The position numbers and the translations under genes were made by a program. DNA of 64,000 nucleotides from Synaphobranchus kaupii (Eukaryota; Chordata; Actinopteri; Anguilliformes; Synaphobranchidae). Below the pieces are notes generated by a model. The model saw only the letters and a program-made list of their open reading frames with translations. It was not told the origin of the DNA and did no database searches. The stretch lies in assembly GCA_029718625.1 (NCBI GenBank), contig CM056395.1:21044246-21108245 (forward strand). Direction: 5' to 3'. Below, one piece after another: positions 25,217-39,300 of this stretch (its first letter is position 1; each line of letters begins with the position of its first letter).

Positions 25217-26093
25217 GTGTTTGTACATATTATGTATGCCATTATTGGCCCCTTGTTATGATATACAGTAATAGAAAATATAGAAAAAAAAGCATCTACA
25301 TAGTAAATAAATGGCCAGTTATGTGCCTTACAATATTAGTAATAATAATATACTAGAAATAAGGAAATAAAGAATTCTTAAGTATTATTACACTATTGTT
25401 ACTGCTATCCTAATTATAATTCAGCCAACCATCCAAAGAGAGTTAAGGACTTCTGTCCTTAGGGGGCAGGCCTTTGGTCAGGGGGCGGAGTCAAGACCCT
25501 TGGCAGCCTTGCAGAAGTGCCAGCCAAGCATAGGCCCTTTCCAGTGATGGACAGCGGGTGGAATTCCGCCACTCGATCAATAGCTCGCTGCTCCAAATCG
25601 ACCGATAGGAGCGTGGCATTAGAGATCCACTCAGTCCGCATTGATTTACATTCACTAGGTTTAATGAGCATTCACAATAAACCTGGACTGAGTGGGCTGT
25701 GCCTAATCCCTCCTTAATTTCACTGCAGGATTCTGCTAGTCGATTAAACATTTCCATCAGTCCTATGCTTTCTGAGACCTTTCGTCTCATTCTGCAACAG
25801 CTCATTTCATTGTTATTCCTGTTATATTTTAGTAAAATACTTTGCATTTAAACAATTTTAAGTGAATATTGAAAAGTTGTTTTGCCTCTTTAAGTCACTG
25901 AATATCCCCTGAGCATGTGGTACAGGCAGTCATTGGAGGAGGTTAAGTGCATTGTTCCACTATAATAGGCTGTTTCTCAAGAGTGAATAACCAGGCAAAG
26001 AGGAAACCATTTAGGGAAACCAATGTGAGTCCAAATGAGAGTTCAATGGGTGAGATGTGCTATAACAATATCCCTCAAAACTGGCAAAAAGTG
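25217..26093. other. Intergenic DNA, no gene recognised
   Basis: An AT-rich part is followed by a more GC-rich segment around 25450-25720. No exon with convincing splice sites or protein similarity was seen. Confidence 0.4.
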
Positions 26094-26231
26094 CACAGTA
26101 AAATGTCCAGTGTTAATTCAACTCTAACAGTGTACATATGAGCCTAATCTGGCCAGAGCAGGCTCATATGTACACTACTAGAGTTGAATCAACACTGTTA
26201 GAGTTGAATTAACCCTGGACATTTTGCTGTG
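26094..26231. mobile_element. 138-bp palindromic MITE
   Basis: The left arm CACAGTAAAATGTCCAGTGT, then TAATTCAACTCTAACAGTGT and ACATATGAGCC, is inverted in the right arm (GGCTCATATGTACACT, GTTAGAGTTGAATTAACC, CTGGACATTTTGCTGTG). The right arm carries a partial internal duplication (TAGAGTTGAATCAACACTGT). It is non-coding. Confidence 0.8.
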
Positions 26232-27256
26232 AATTTACTGTGTGAGAAGGAACCTATAACTGATAAATAAATAAACATCTCAAATCTCATAACGGGTTTG
26301 CTAGAACGCATTTAAGTGAGGTTTTGCAGTCAGATGTGTTACGCCTGTTGCAAACCAAGCTTGGGTGATGTTTCATGACAAGTGTAAAAGCAGCAGGCCT
26401 AATACAGGTATGCCAATGGCTTTAAAATCCACTTGATTCATTGCCTCTCTCTAGTGGTAATGGATGTCTTTTTGCCTATTAACAATTTAAAAGGGAATTG
26501 TCAACCTTGTCCACAGCATTGATGTTCCATGTCCAAGGCAAGGCATGCAAATTAGTCTAGTAATGAGAAACGTGCCCTCAGAGAATATGGCTGTCAGGCC
26601 CTCCCAGATTGCATTGCACCGCTTAGAGTTTGAAATAATTATTTTTTTTAATCCAAAATCCAAGTGTCAAAAAAACACCTGTGAATGCTTTTGGTTTTCC
26701 GGGCCAAGTGTAAAATTTATAAATTAAATATCTTTGCTTTCTAATATAACTAGCATGTCTATATTTGCCAGTGGCATTTAGAAACGTAAAAATGTATTTA
26801 GAATGGCACTGGCTATTTGACTGTAACCCACAAGAATAATCAGGTTTTGTTTTTAAATCAAGAATGTAGATTTCCTACGTTCCACCATGCAAGAATGTTC
26901 AAGAACATGCACAGGCGTTTTAATACTCAACTTGTTCAAGTCTGGAAGTTAGCCAGGCTGGTTAATCTGTCACCGCGTGCAGCGTGCAAAACTAGTTTTC
27001 AATCACGGTGCTACGATGTAGCGGCGTAAGGAGGTGCTAAGCTATGTGATGCATTTCTGTCATGTGTTGTTTCTTCACCTTAACGTCTCCCTCTACCTGC
27101 CCCCCTACCCTGCCTGGCCGTCCAGGTGTGGAAGAGTGAGACTGTGAAAAACGGCATCCAATTCACCATGCACACCATTACGGAATCCACTGCCCGCACT
27201 AAAGATGGCGGTGACAATAGGAAACAGACTGGCAATTTTCTACATAGAGCAATGTA
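26232..27256. other. Intergenic DNA with one possible exon-like block
   Basis: Mostly unique sequence. A pyrimidine-rich tract ending GCCGTCCAG at 27126 precedes about 80 bases of open, GC3-rich sequence (see findings). No protein family was recognised for it. Confidence 0.35.
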
Positions 27257-27480
27257 GGGCGGAAGTGTAGTTCAATGGTTATGGAACTGGGCTTGTAACC
27301 TAAACTTAATTCCCAGGTAGGACACTGCTGTTGTACCCTTGAACAAGGTACTTCACCTGCATTGCTTCAGTATATTTCCAGCTGTATAAAATGGATACTA
27401 TGTATAAAAAAAATGCAAAAGCTGTCTAAGTTGTTCTGGATAAGAGCGTCTGCTAATGTAATGTAATGTACTGTAACGTA
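27257..27480 (+). mobile_element. tRNA-derived SINE with L2-type tail and TGTAA repeats
   Basis: The tRNA-like head GGGCGGAAGTGTAGTTCAAT includes a plausible A box (TAGTTCAATGG); the B box is decayed. The body has ACTGCTGTTGTACCCTTGAA and CATTGCTTCAGTATAT. The tail CTGGATAAGAGCGTCTGCTA is followed by TGTAATGTAATGTA. Tails of this kind are shared with L2-clade LINEs, as shown for UnaSINE1/UnaL2 in eel. The copy is fuller than the one at 18241. Confidence 0.85.
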
Positions 27481-29751
27481 AGGCAACAGAATGCTTCCAG
27501 GTTCTCTGTAGGTAGTGGTGGTGACCCTGGATTGCTCCCTGCTTGGCTGCTGTCCCAGGAACCTTTCCTTTTGGAGAGAGTAACCACATGTATTTTCGGT
27601 TTTCCCCTACTGTCAAAATCTTCCAAAGTTTCCCTCAGATGATATATTTGGGATTTGGAGGTAAAAGGTAGTCTTGGTGATGAAGTAAATGCTTCACATT
27701 GCAGTGCTGGCTTTCTGCTCAAGTTGGGAGGCTTCTCCCTTTGAACAGAGGGTTCAACCACAGCTTATATGTTTAATTAAAGAGGCAATTGGCGAAACTG
27801 CTCAGTTGAAATTATCCTTTGATATATCATATACCACTGCCTTTTTATGTATTTGTTTAATTCCATTGGATTGCAACACAATAATCCCTAGTTTACAAAA
27901 GCAACTGAACACTGCCTTGTTCAACATGAAAGAGTGCTATACCTTTGAGTTCAAACTCTTCGAAAAAGCCATAAGATTAAAGCCATGCATTTTCAGTGGA
28001 TTCCCAGAACTCTGTGGACACATTAACATCAAAATGTAACGTGCAGATCTTTCCAACTACATAATGTCATAATACCCTTCATCCCTCATGTAACTGTTAT
28101 ATAGAATATGTATATATGCCAAAATAAATTTTTCCCTTCCATGAATATATTTATAAGCTGCATTTGCACATATTGCCCTAATGCTTCCAAACGTGTACTG
28201 GGGGGAGGTAAAAACAGCATAGCAAATATAATTTTACAAATTAATATGTAATTACCGGTATGAAAGTTGTGTTTTTCTGAATAATATGGATGATATATTT
28301 GACCAAGCATGCTCACTCCTATTCTCAGCTGAGCCCAATGCAAGGGATGGGGGTGTTGCCTCCAATGTCTTCAAGGCTCTGACGGCCATGTTGAAAGGCA
28401 TGAAAAGGCCAAAATTCACAACATCCTGTCAGCATGCATTATAATAAGTATGTATGAATAAAAAATGGCGGAGATGGAGAAGGGGAGAGATACTGGATAT
28501 ATCTGAGATAAGGTGACGAAGAGTGATGGTACGTGGAATTTTTGTACTGTTTAGCAATTTCACGTACTAGATACAACACTAACTAATGCTTTGTCTTTCA
28601 AAATGTAATTTAAATATCCCAGTTAAATGACATCGCCGATTATAAACGCCGATGCATGTCTGATGTGAAATCCCTGGAAATGAAGGCATTGACGTGTTTT
28701 AGCCAAGGAACAGGGCCTCAGAAGATTTTTTTTTAAAGTGGTTGTCAGCCCCAGATATTGACTGAACATACGGATGAGACATACGTGGCAATTACGTTTC
28801 TGCTTAGATCCAGAAAGCATCACTATCGAACTGCACCCAGATCACTGCTCTGAAAAAGTACTCCCCTCTCGACAGCATACAGATGTAAGTATGGTAACAC
28901 GTTGCGATCTTTTATAGTTTTCTTAATCTGACCACCATAGCCTTCTTCTTCTTAATAACAAATGAACATAGTATTTAGTACTATGTACTATCATGTTGTA
29001 ACCATACGTAATGTATTTGGTACAGCATAATACAGATAAAATAAATTTACTGTAATAAACAATGCATAAAATAGATCATTTATGTCGCATTCTAACAACT
29101 ACTCCAGGCACGTCACTGACACCCAGATCCTCTTACTTGAAATGTACAGAGGCAAAATAGCTATTGTTCAATCAGGTCAATAATACTGTATGTCATGAAT
29201 CTGTATTGACAGTGACTCCTGGTAACATGACACAGACACACATTGATTAAGCCAAGCCCAGTTTTAAACACCCTAAGTGTAGTTAGAAATTTACACAAGT
29301 CATCACAAAGCAAAGGGCGTGGGGTGAAAGATCATTCCGGTAAAAATATATACCTATATAATAATATATGTTTTTCATTGTACAGGAGAATAAATGTAAT
29401 CGAAAGGAGAAAATATTAGCATAGACATGGAGTGTGACATGACAAGCAAAATTAGTTGGTAATAAGTGATAATGGTTCTGTTTCCTGTGAAGTTATTGTA
29501 ATTTTAACAATCCACCAAAATCCACCAAATAGTCAATTTGTTCTTTGATGTATTACCTTTGGTCGCCACTAGAGTGCCAAAGGGAAAGGATGTCCTATTT
29601 TCCTCCTCATCATTTTAGGATTTCTCTTGTTGCGTTTGATTAATCCTGTCAGAAGTTATCTGATTATATGTCATATTGAGGCTTTCTATCTATTAAGACA
29701 CCTTTCTGCAGACCAAACATGTGGAGATCCAGTTATGTCAGAGAACATGCG
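27481..29751. other. Intergenic DNA, no gene recognised
   Basis: Unique-looking AT-rich sequence. The short frames on both strands have no domain signature, and no RNA gene was seen. Confidence 0.4.
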
Positions 29752-29877
29752 CAGCAAAAATGTCAGGGTAAATTTAACACTGCTGTTGTACAGTTAATAC
29801 TGTAGGGTGTTTATATGAGTCCACAGACTCATATAAACACCCTAGGGTGTTAAATGTACACCAGAATGTTTGTTGTG
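29752..29877. mobile_element. Short palindromic element with 18-bp perfect arms
   Basis: TAGGGTGTTTATATGAGT at 29803-29820 and its complement at 29827-29844 form a perfect hairpin with a 6-bp loop. Weaker outer complementarity (AACACTG and GTGTTAA words) extends to the stated edges. The design resembles the element at 26094-26231 (central CTCATAT, flanking AACACTG-type words), so the two may be related. Confidence 0.55.
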
Positions 29878-30056
29878 TATCTATGAGAAATTGATTGGAC
29901 CATACATGCAATACCTTAAACAGTCATAGATTATTGTTGTCACATGATCAGGTCGTCAGGTCAACCTGTGTAGTTCCCCCTGGCTAGTCGCTACAGGTAG
30001 TGGTGTGAGTGATTCACTGTAATTGGGGTTGAAAACAAAGTTGGATACATTTCCAA

Positions 30057-30315
30057 CCCCCCCCCCCCCCCCCCCCCCCTTCTCCCTCATGTATGTATGT
30101 ATGTATGTACATGAAGAGCTTGGAGATCAGAGGAGTGAGCAGGTGAGCTGGGGGGGGCATACTGACAGGTGTGTGCAGGTGTGGGGAGAACACCTGTATT
30201 GTCAGTGCAGACAACAAAGACACACATAAGAGATCACTGACATCTACTAAACATACACACACACACACACACACACATCACTGACATCCACAAAACACAC
30301 ACACAGATCAATGAC

Positions 30316-30353
<38 letters not shown>
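30057..30353. repeat. Poly(C) tract and CA microsatellites
   Basis: A 23-C homopolymer (30057-30079) is followed by TATG tetranucleotide repeats (about 30090-30110). CA runs at about 30254-30278 and 30321-30353 are separated by near-identical ATCACTGACATC/ATCAATGACATC spacers. Confidence 0.95.
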
Positions 30354-30356
<3 letters not shown>

Positions 30357-30835
30357 TCAAGTACCATGCTCAAGGGTGCAATGGCAGTGGCCTACCTGGG
30401 AATTCAACCTATGAGCAGTACAGAAGGGAGCAAGGCTTTTATGAACGGGGCACGCAAATAAAGAAGACACAAACATAATGTCAGGGAATTTAAATAAGTT
30501 TAATTCCCCCACTTAGCATGGGGATCTTCTCTCAAAAACAAAATGCAAACAAACAGAGGGCCAGGGCTTTCTTCAGACATGGTGCACAGTCGTGACGGGA
30601 CAGCTTAACCTAAAAACATCATCTCAAAACAATATAAGAAAATACTATATTCAGTCAGCTTAACAGAAATAGTTTGATCTCTATGTCCTTGTGACATCCG
30701 TGTAAATATTGACACAAAATAAATCTCTCAAGGTTTTTTTCTTTACATTGCATATTTACCTGTAAAAATATATTCTCAACCAAATAAATATATAAAATAA
30801 ATATATGTCACTCTCTAGCGATGCATAAATAAAAC

Positions 30836-30841
30836 TTTATT
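30836..30841 (-). other. Candidate fgf20 polyadenylation signal
   Basis: TTTATT on the plus strand gives AATAAA on the minus strand, about 655 bases beyond the fgf20 stop codon. Several AATAAA-like words lie nearby, so the true site is uncertain. The transcript end cannot be determined from sequence alone. Confidence 0.3.
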
Positions 30842-31290
30842 TTGAAACGATAACGTCTGCAAACCAATATTTTCTGGTTCCTTTGCCTTCTGCATGGTAC
30901 TGTCAGGTATAAGTCATCGGAAATCCTCCACAAGTCATCCGGATCACCCGGCAGAGCAGACCACCACCGTTATGGTACCAAGCAGAACCAGAAAGAAAAC
31001 CCAAAGAAAAGCAGGTTCCTCTGTTTCTCCCTCCAGTCCCCCGAAGCAGAAGGGGCAGGTTCTGCCCGCATGTCGAGGATCTCAGTCAAGTGCCATTGGG
31101 TGAAATGTGGGAGGGGGTGGTGACATCAGCAGCTTACAGGCCAATCCCGCGTCCCCGTTTTTCTGCAGCTGGGCTTATGATCAGCTGGCCCTTAACAACA
31201 AAACAAAAAAATATCCGCCTGGCCGTTCAGCACTTCCCTGCTCCAGAAAAGGCATTGGCCTTCAGAGAGAGAGTAGGCCCCTCTCATCCC

Positions 31291-31327
31291 AACACCCCCC
31301 CCCCCCCCCCCCACCCCCCACCCCCCA
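31291..31327. repeat. Poly(C)-rich tract
   Basis: An interrupted C homopolymer (runs of about 19, 6 and 6) lies about 170 bases beyond the fgf20 stop codon, probably within the 3' UTR. On the minus strand it is a G-rich tract that could form a G-quadruplex in the mRNA. Confidence 0.85.
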
Positions 31328-31495
31328 ACCCAGACCCAAACCTGCCTCAAGCCAACCCCAACCCACACTGACACCCCATGTCCCCACCTCCCCCTCTCTT
31401 TTCTGGTCTTTTGCTGTTCTTTGGAGTTAGTGTGTGCATGTGCGCATGCCCCTCCTCGTTTCCAAGGAAACCAGAGCACCAAGAACGCCCGTGCA

Positions 31496-33718
<2,223 letters not shown>

Positions 33719-36117
33719 ACCGCCCGCGCTGCCGTTTCAAATCACAAAAGTTGGGAGCGAAGATGTCCGGAGTAAACACCTTTGCGCAGTACCAGATCGC
33801 CTCTTACTGCATGTGTACATCCGCGTCCGTTAGCACATGCTCCCTCGCTTGCTCTCCCTCTCCCACGGACTATTACCAGGGACTTCTCTGGGTTTCCTCG
33901 AGCAGCGGAGCCAGTTCCACAGAGGGCTCGCTCTTTTGGTTTTACTCCGTGCAGAAATGAGGCGACCAAATTGAACTCCCGTTTAAATACATTCCCCAGT
34001 TAAATGCCCTCTTGACATATGCTAATGAAGCTCTTTATAGATTTCTTTTTGAAACATTACTCCTTCATCCTTGATGTCCGCAGACCTTTGATGTTAATTT
34101 CCTCGGGATCACACAGCCACTCCATCGGTGGATAAGAAAAAGTAATGCGAGCGTGGAAAAAAAAATAGAAGTCCGCGAGTTTTCCCTTTTTAAAAGCATA
34201 ATATTCGGAGAAGAGGTCTCATAGCCTCTTGTCGCATGGATGCGCCACCCTTAGCGCGGTCCCCCGGGTCTCATGCGACTGGCTGTGAGAGGGGGTGTCG
34301 TAACAGAGGCTGTTTAAAGCCGCGTGGCAGGTGGAAACTGCGAGGAAGGGGCGGCGCTAAAACATATTAGAAAACCCTCTGCGGGCTAATTTCAGTTTTA
34401 TTTGATTTTAACCGGAATCAAAAATAGACAACGCATCACTTTTTTCACTGGCATACCGTGGTGCGTTATTGTTGTCTTCTTGTTATTTGCGACGTTGCTT
34501 AGAGGAACTGTGGCAATTTAATTAAAGAAAATCTACTGGGAACTGTGTTTGTTTGCTAGAAACTGCACAGTTCTTAATTGGTGTATGTTGATTTTAAATG
34601 CGACAGAAAGTGATTAGCGCATTATGGATCCTTAAAACAAAGTCTGATCAAGCTAAAGAACGTGCATGACTTAGGACTAAAAGAAATCCCCCGATTTAAC
34701 TTCTTTCACTCAGTGATGTTAATTTATCTGATCCTTTTCTGTCAAAACGCTATCATGTGGTAGGCTCAAAAACAACAATAATAAAGACGTCAGTGCACAT
34801 CTGTGTAAATGCGATCGCTTCAGGGTCAAACGATTCACCTCATCTCTCTCAGCTTTGAACAAGATCTCCTAAATCGGTAGTGTCAAAAATATCAAAGAGG
34901 AGCGATCAAAGTTGCGAACTCGGGCCCATGCCGAGTTCTCTCGTTTAACATGCAAGGCCATATTAAAAGAGGGGAAATTTTGAACACATTGTCTAGGCTA
35001 TGTTCATTTTAGTTCACAACAATCAAGAAAAAGAAAAGATTCACTGGTCCGTAATTTATATTTCGTATGTTTAGGCAATTGAAAGTGTCCTGATTGAGTG
35101 GTTCCGTCTTACGTAGCATATTTAGTCATGCGCTATAGCGCTATTTCTGTCGAGAATCGACAAACTGCAGATAACCAAGATACCGCTTTACCACCACGGT
35201 GATTCATCAACTGAAATCTCTATGGACATTTTCCCCCCTTCACATCCCCAGGTTCATTAGTATTTATGATTTCCAAAAATACTTTAAAAGAAAATCAATG
35301 GAACCGCTGAAGGCGCAATCAATCCAGATAGGCCTCCAGATCGATAGTTCCCAACGAAGACGTCAATTGTATGCCAAATTCTAAAATGCAATGGCATTTA
35401 GTGAATAGTTTTGCGTCGAGTATAAATTTCTCATTCAAGACAATATAATCTAGCCTACATTTTGTTGCCAACTCCACACCCACAGTCATTGCTTATCAGC
35501 ACAATACGAAGCTAAGATTCTACATAATAAAAAATGTCCCACGAAGGGAACCGTCTGCATCCTGATGTGCTGTTCTTCTAAGGGTTTAATTGACCCTTAC
35601 ACCTTAGGCTACACGGAATAAAAAATTAGTGTGCTTGTCTGGAACAATTTAACAAGTTTAATTCGTCGAAACCCTAAAACACATTAACTGGAGAAGCAAA
35701 GTCCATTTTAATTCCCGAACATTTTGTTTTCCCAAACTCACAGACGGTTTAATTAATCACCCACTGCGTGACATATTGTCAGGAAGGCGTTTAATCATTT
35801 GTAGCCTAGTCTATTTACTATTAGCCTATAGCCAATGTTTCAAGAAAAAACATCATGAATGCATCATTAATCTTTTCATTCAAATTATATAAGATTAAGC
35901 AGCCTATTGCAGAGATAAGTCGTCGTAATGTCTGTAATTTAGCAAGCCGTCATAATGTGCAATATCTATGTAGCCCGAGCGAGGCATCATAAGGCCGAGA
36001 GAGGGTTTCCTTGGACTTGGCTCAGCATCACTGGTCAGGTGAACCAGGGGGCCAAGTCCAGTTCTCGCGATGAGTGGGAATAGAATACTGTCCCGACACA
36101 GTATCACAGCAACAGAA
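33719..36117. other. Shared intergenic region between divergent fgf20 and micu3
   Basis: About 2.4 kb separate the two start codons, including both 5' UTRs. No gene or repeat is evident. The fgf20-proximal part is moderately GC-rich (34200-34360), while 34380-35900 is AT-rich and single-copy-looking. Regulatory elements for both genes are likely here, but no specific one can be proven. Confidence 0.5.
34031..34040 (-). promoter_or_regulatory. Candidate TATA box of fgf20
   Basis: The minus strand reads CTATAAAGAG about 315 bases upstream of the fgf20 ATG. A weaker TATTTAAA lies nearer the gene, at about 33982-33989. An octamer-type word ATGCTAAT (34019-34026, plus strand) lies directly beside it. 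No transcript data are available, so the start site is inferred. Confidence 0.35.
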
Positions 36118-36387
36118 ATGGCCGCTTTGCGTAGACTCTTCCTGGCGCTGAACAAGCCTACAAGGTTTAATTTCACATCCCTGCCGCGAAATAATGGTTT
36201 CGGGGCTCAGGCAATTAAGAAAACAAGCGTGCAGAGGTCTGTTGCGGTAGGAATATGCCTCGCTGCCGGAGGTGCTGTAATGTATTACTGCTACCAGGAG
36301 ATCCATAACGACAGACGCAGGACGGGATGCCGACTCAACCGCGGAGCCCTGCTTCCATCACTACCCGCAGTAGCTGCTAAAGAAAAG
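36118..36387 (+). CDS. micu3: micu3 exon 1 (start, targeting and membrane segment)
   Basis: Starts MAALRRLF, as vertebrate MICU3 does, with a strong context (G at -3, G at +4). An upstream in-frame ATG at 36070 would add 16 residues and cannot be excluded. Residues 42-59 (VAVGICLAAGGAVMYYCY) form a likely membrane or sorting segment. The donor is AAAG|GTAACA, phase 0. Confidence 0.88.
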
Positions 36388-39300
36388 GTAACAGTTAGGC
36401 TAATGTTACTGTAGTCTACTGTGCCTGCAATAACGGCTCTCTGTGTCAACATACTTTGTTTAACCCCCCTCGTCACACTGAGACATCTTCTCTTTTCTGC
36501 ATCATTGAAAATGCTTGTATTCTCTTACTGTGTGTTGGCAACGAATGAGGCGTTTTATGATGGTATCTGCAAACATTGTCTGCCGAAGTTAGAATAGGCT
36601 ACGTCCACATGCAGCCTATCGTCTCTGTTCTGCATTGTTCGTATTAGAGTAAAAGAGCTAATGATGTTTTTTGGCCAACTAAATCGATAGCCTACATATG
36701 CTATAATATAGCTAGCTCTATTTTAGCCTATTTGTAAATCGGTGTCATCGCGATCATATCTTTTAGGTAGGGCGCTCTCCGCTGTCAGAAGGTGCTGAAA
36801 TATCATGCTCTTATTTGGTCTGTGGTCTTTACATTTGTGAAGAAAATTAATTCAATTTATTGAATAGAATGAGGCGTTTATAAAAGTTAGAAACGCGGCC
36901 TGCCCAATATTCTTATTGTTTTCACAAGCCTGTCTAATTTGTCTTCAATGTTTGCTACCTGGTGAGAATTATGCGTAACCAACGTTACTGTTCGGAGAGA
37001 ATGACCACGAACACACCAGTCTAACGTTACATGATGGGTTGAATGGTGACTGTAACTGAGGTGGCTGCTTCCAAAACCGCCCTCCCTCCCAACCGCTCTG
37101 CTTCCGAAACCGCCCTCCCTCCCAACCCCTCTGCTTCACTGCGAGTCCAACGCAACGCTACGTTTTCTATGATTACTTTTTTCCGACATAAATTAACTTA
37201 TGCTGCACGAACAGGCCAACTGTGAAGGTTCAATCCACTTTCAGCTTTAGCCTACGATGAAGCTACATAGTCTGTTCTGAATAGACAAAAATTAACAAAG
37301 TTGCTCGGGAATTTTGTACGTAATTCGCTAGCTAACTTAAAAACAACCCAAATTAGCTTGGCAGCTGTCTAACGAGCAAACTAACTAACCAGCTCGATCT
37401 GTTTTCAACAGCATGCTAGCTAGCTAAGTAACGTTAGCAAACTTAGGAAAGTGGCGCCAACCCCTTCCTTTGTACCAATTATAGCCTAGTCTACATTCAA
37501 AGTCATCCTTTGTTAAAATTAATGAATAAATAAATAAATGTCAGAGAGTAAAACATCATGTCTGCGACTGGAGAAGGTCTTACGGTAGCGTTACCTGTAA
37601 CCTACTGTTTATAGCTATGTTGCACACATGCATATGAGATTTACATTTGTTTGGACAGGCGTTAGGCATAAGCTACTTTCACATCGGATTTTAAGTGTTT
37701 CATACGATGGAGTTTTCCAGTGGTAAGACGTCCCAGTCAAGTTAAAATCATTGGGCCTAAACGCAAACCTTTATGGCACAACTGAACTGTGAATGTTACT
37801 GATAAATAAGTTGTAGTACCGTAATGCATTTTGTTGAAGAAGGCCAATTAGTTCTTTGTCGCTTTTTATTTGTATGTGGTATGGCATGCTTATGCAGCTG
37901 GATATCCCCTAAAAGAGGACCAGTTTAAAATATTTTCTCAGTCGTGTTCCACCTGGGATTCAAACCTATACCTACATGGTGACAATCCTAGTGTCCTGTA
38001 CCATTCCAACTGTGCATATATCATAATGTAAGTAATGTGGGGGAAACAGTATTGAAATAGTTTTGATTAGTCATGGGAAACATCGGTGAATATAATTCAA
38101 CTTTATCCTTTGGCAGCCGCTCATGTTTTCATTTTTTTGTTCTGAAATTGGTCTAAATATAGTCATTCCCACACTCCGTTTTGGGTTGCGGCTTGACCTC
38201 AGAATTTGGAAGCATTCCAGCTTTAAAGAGGGAAATCTAACTGACATTACTCGAGCATTCCCATTCGTTGAATAAACACACAGGGTTTAAAATGCAAGTA
38301 GCCTTCCGCTTTTTAGTAAATGGCCGTTCATTCATTATCTGTCTAATGATAACCAGTGACATTTAGATTTTAAGTATAATCCTTTCGGGTATTCTGAAAA
38401 TTAGTATACTCTACTTAAAAAAACACTTTATCACCTATTTAACATCTAACTATAAAGGCAGAAATCCTGTCTGTGTGTCTGCTGTGTGTCTGTATTTCGA
38501 TTTGCCCGACAACCGGGCACTGTATGAAGTTGAAATTCGCTAGCTGTATTGCTCAGGACCCAAGGAAGTGCAGTGTTGAGTGTGAAGTTGATTGGATGTG
38601 CGGCTCTCGAGAAAGCTGCAAGCAGCAATACCGGGGGCCAAGCAATCGGTCCATTCCGAACGGGCACTGCACTAGTTTTCCCAATTTGGAATCCCCAGTA
38701 TTTTGTATGGCTGTCCCATTGCTGCGGCATTCATTTGGGAAAGAGCAGAATAACGTGTGACCTCCTGCAGGCAATAAATGAGTCAATAAAGGGCTAACAT
38801 TTTTTCCAAGGAGCACAAGTGTTCCTAAGTTGAACATTTTAGGAGCACACTAATGCATCCCAGTTAGTAGATGTGCTCCTAAATTAATTTTCCAGTTAGC
38901 ACACATCCATTTTTAGGAGCATATGCCCCAAAAATGGGAGCACTGTAGAGCCCTGCAATAGGTCTTAACTCAGTTGACCTTTGAAGGCGTGCAATCATAA
39001 CGCTGTTGTACTGCAGAGGGAGACCACAGGGGCCCAGCACCACATCACTTTTGCTCCATGAGGTGGGGAGTACCCTATCAACTACAACCCTCCCTCCCTG
39101 AGCAAGGCCGCAGCCAATTGTGCTTCAACCCACAGGACTCCAGACCAGTGTCTTCACAGATACAATCAGGATTTAGGCTAATTCCTGGTGGGGCTAGTCA
39201 CTGAACCAAGGACTAATGCTTTAGCTGCATGTGCCATCCAGTAGCCCGTTTATTTATTCACCTGTTTGCTTACATAAGGTTTATGTTTACTTGAATCAGA

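Noticed and set aside
36070..36117. Upstream in-frame ATG as the micu3 start
   Set aside because: Possible, but the second ATG has the stronger context and begins MAALRR, as in vertebrate MICU3. It is kept only as an alternative.
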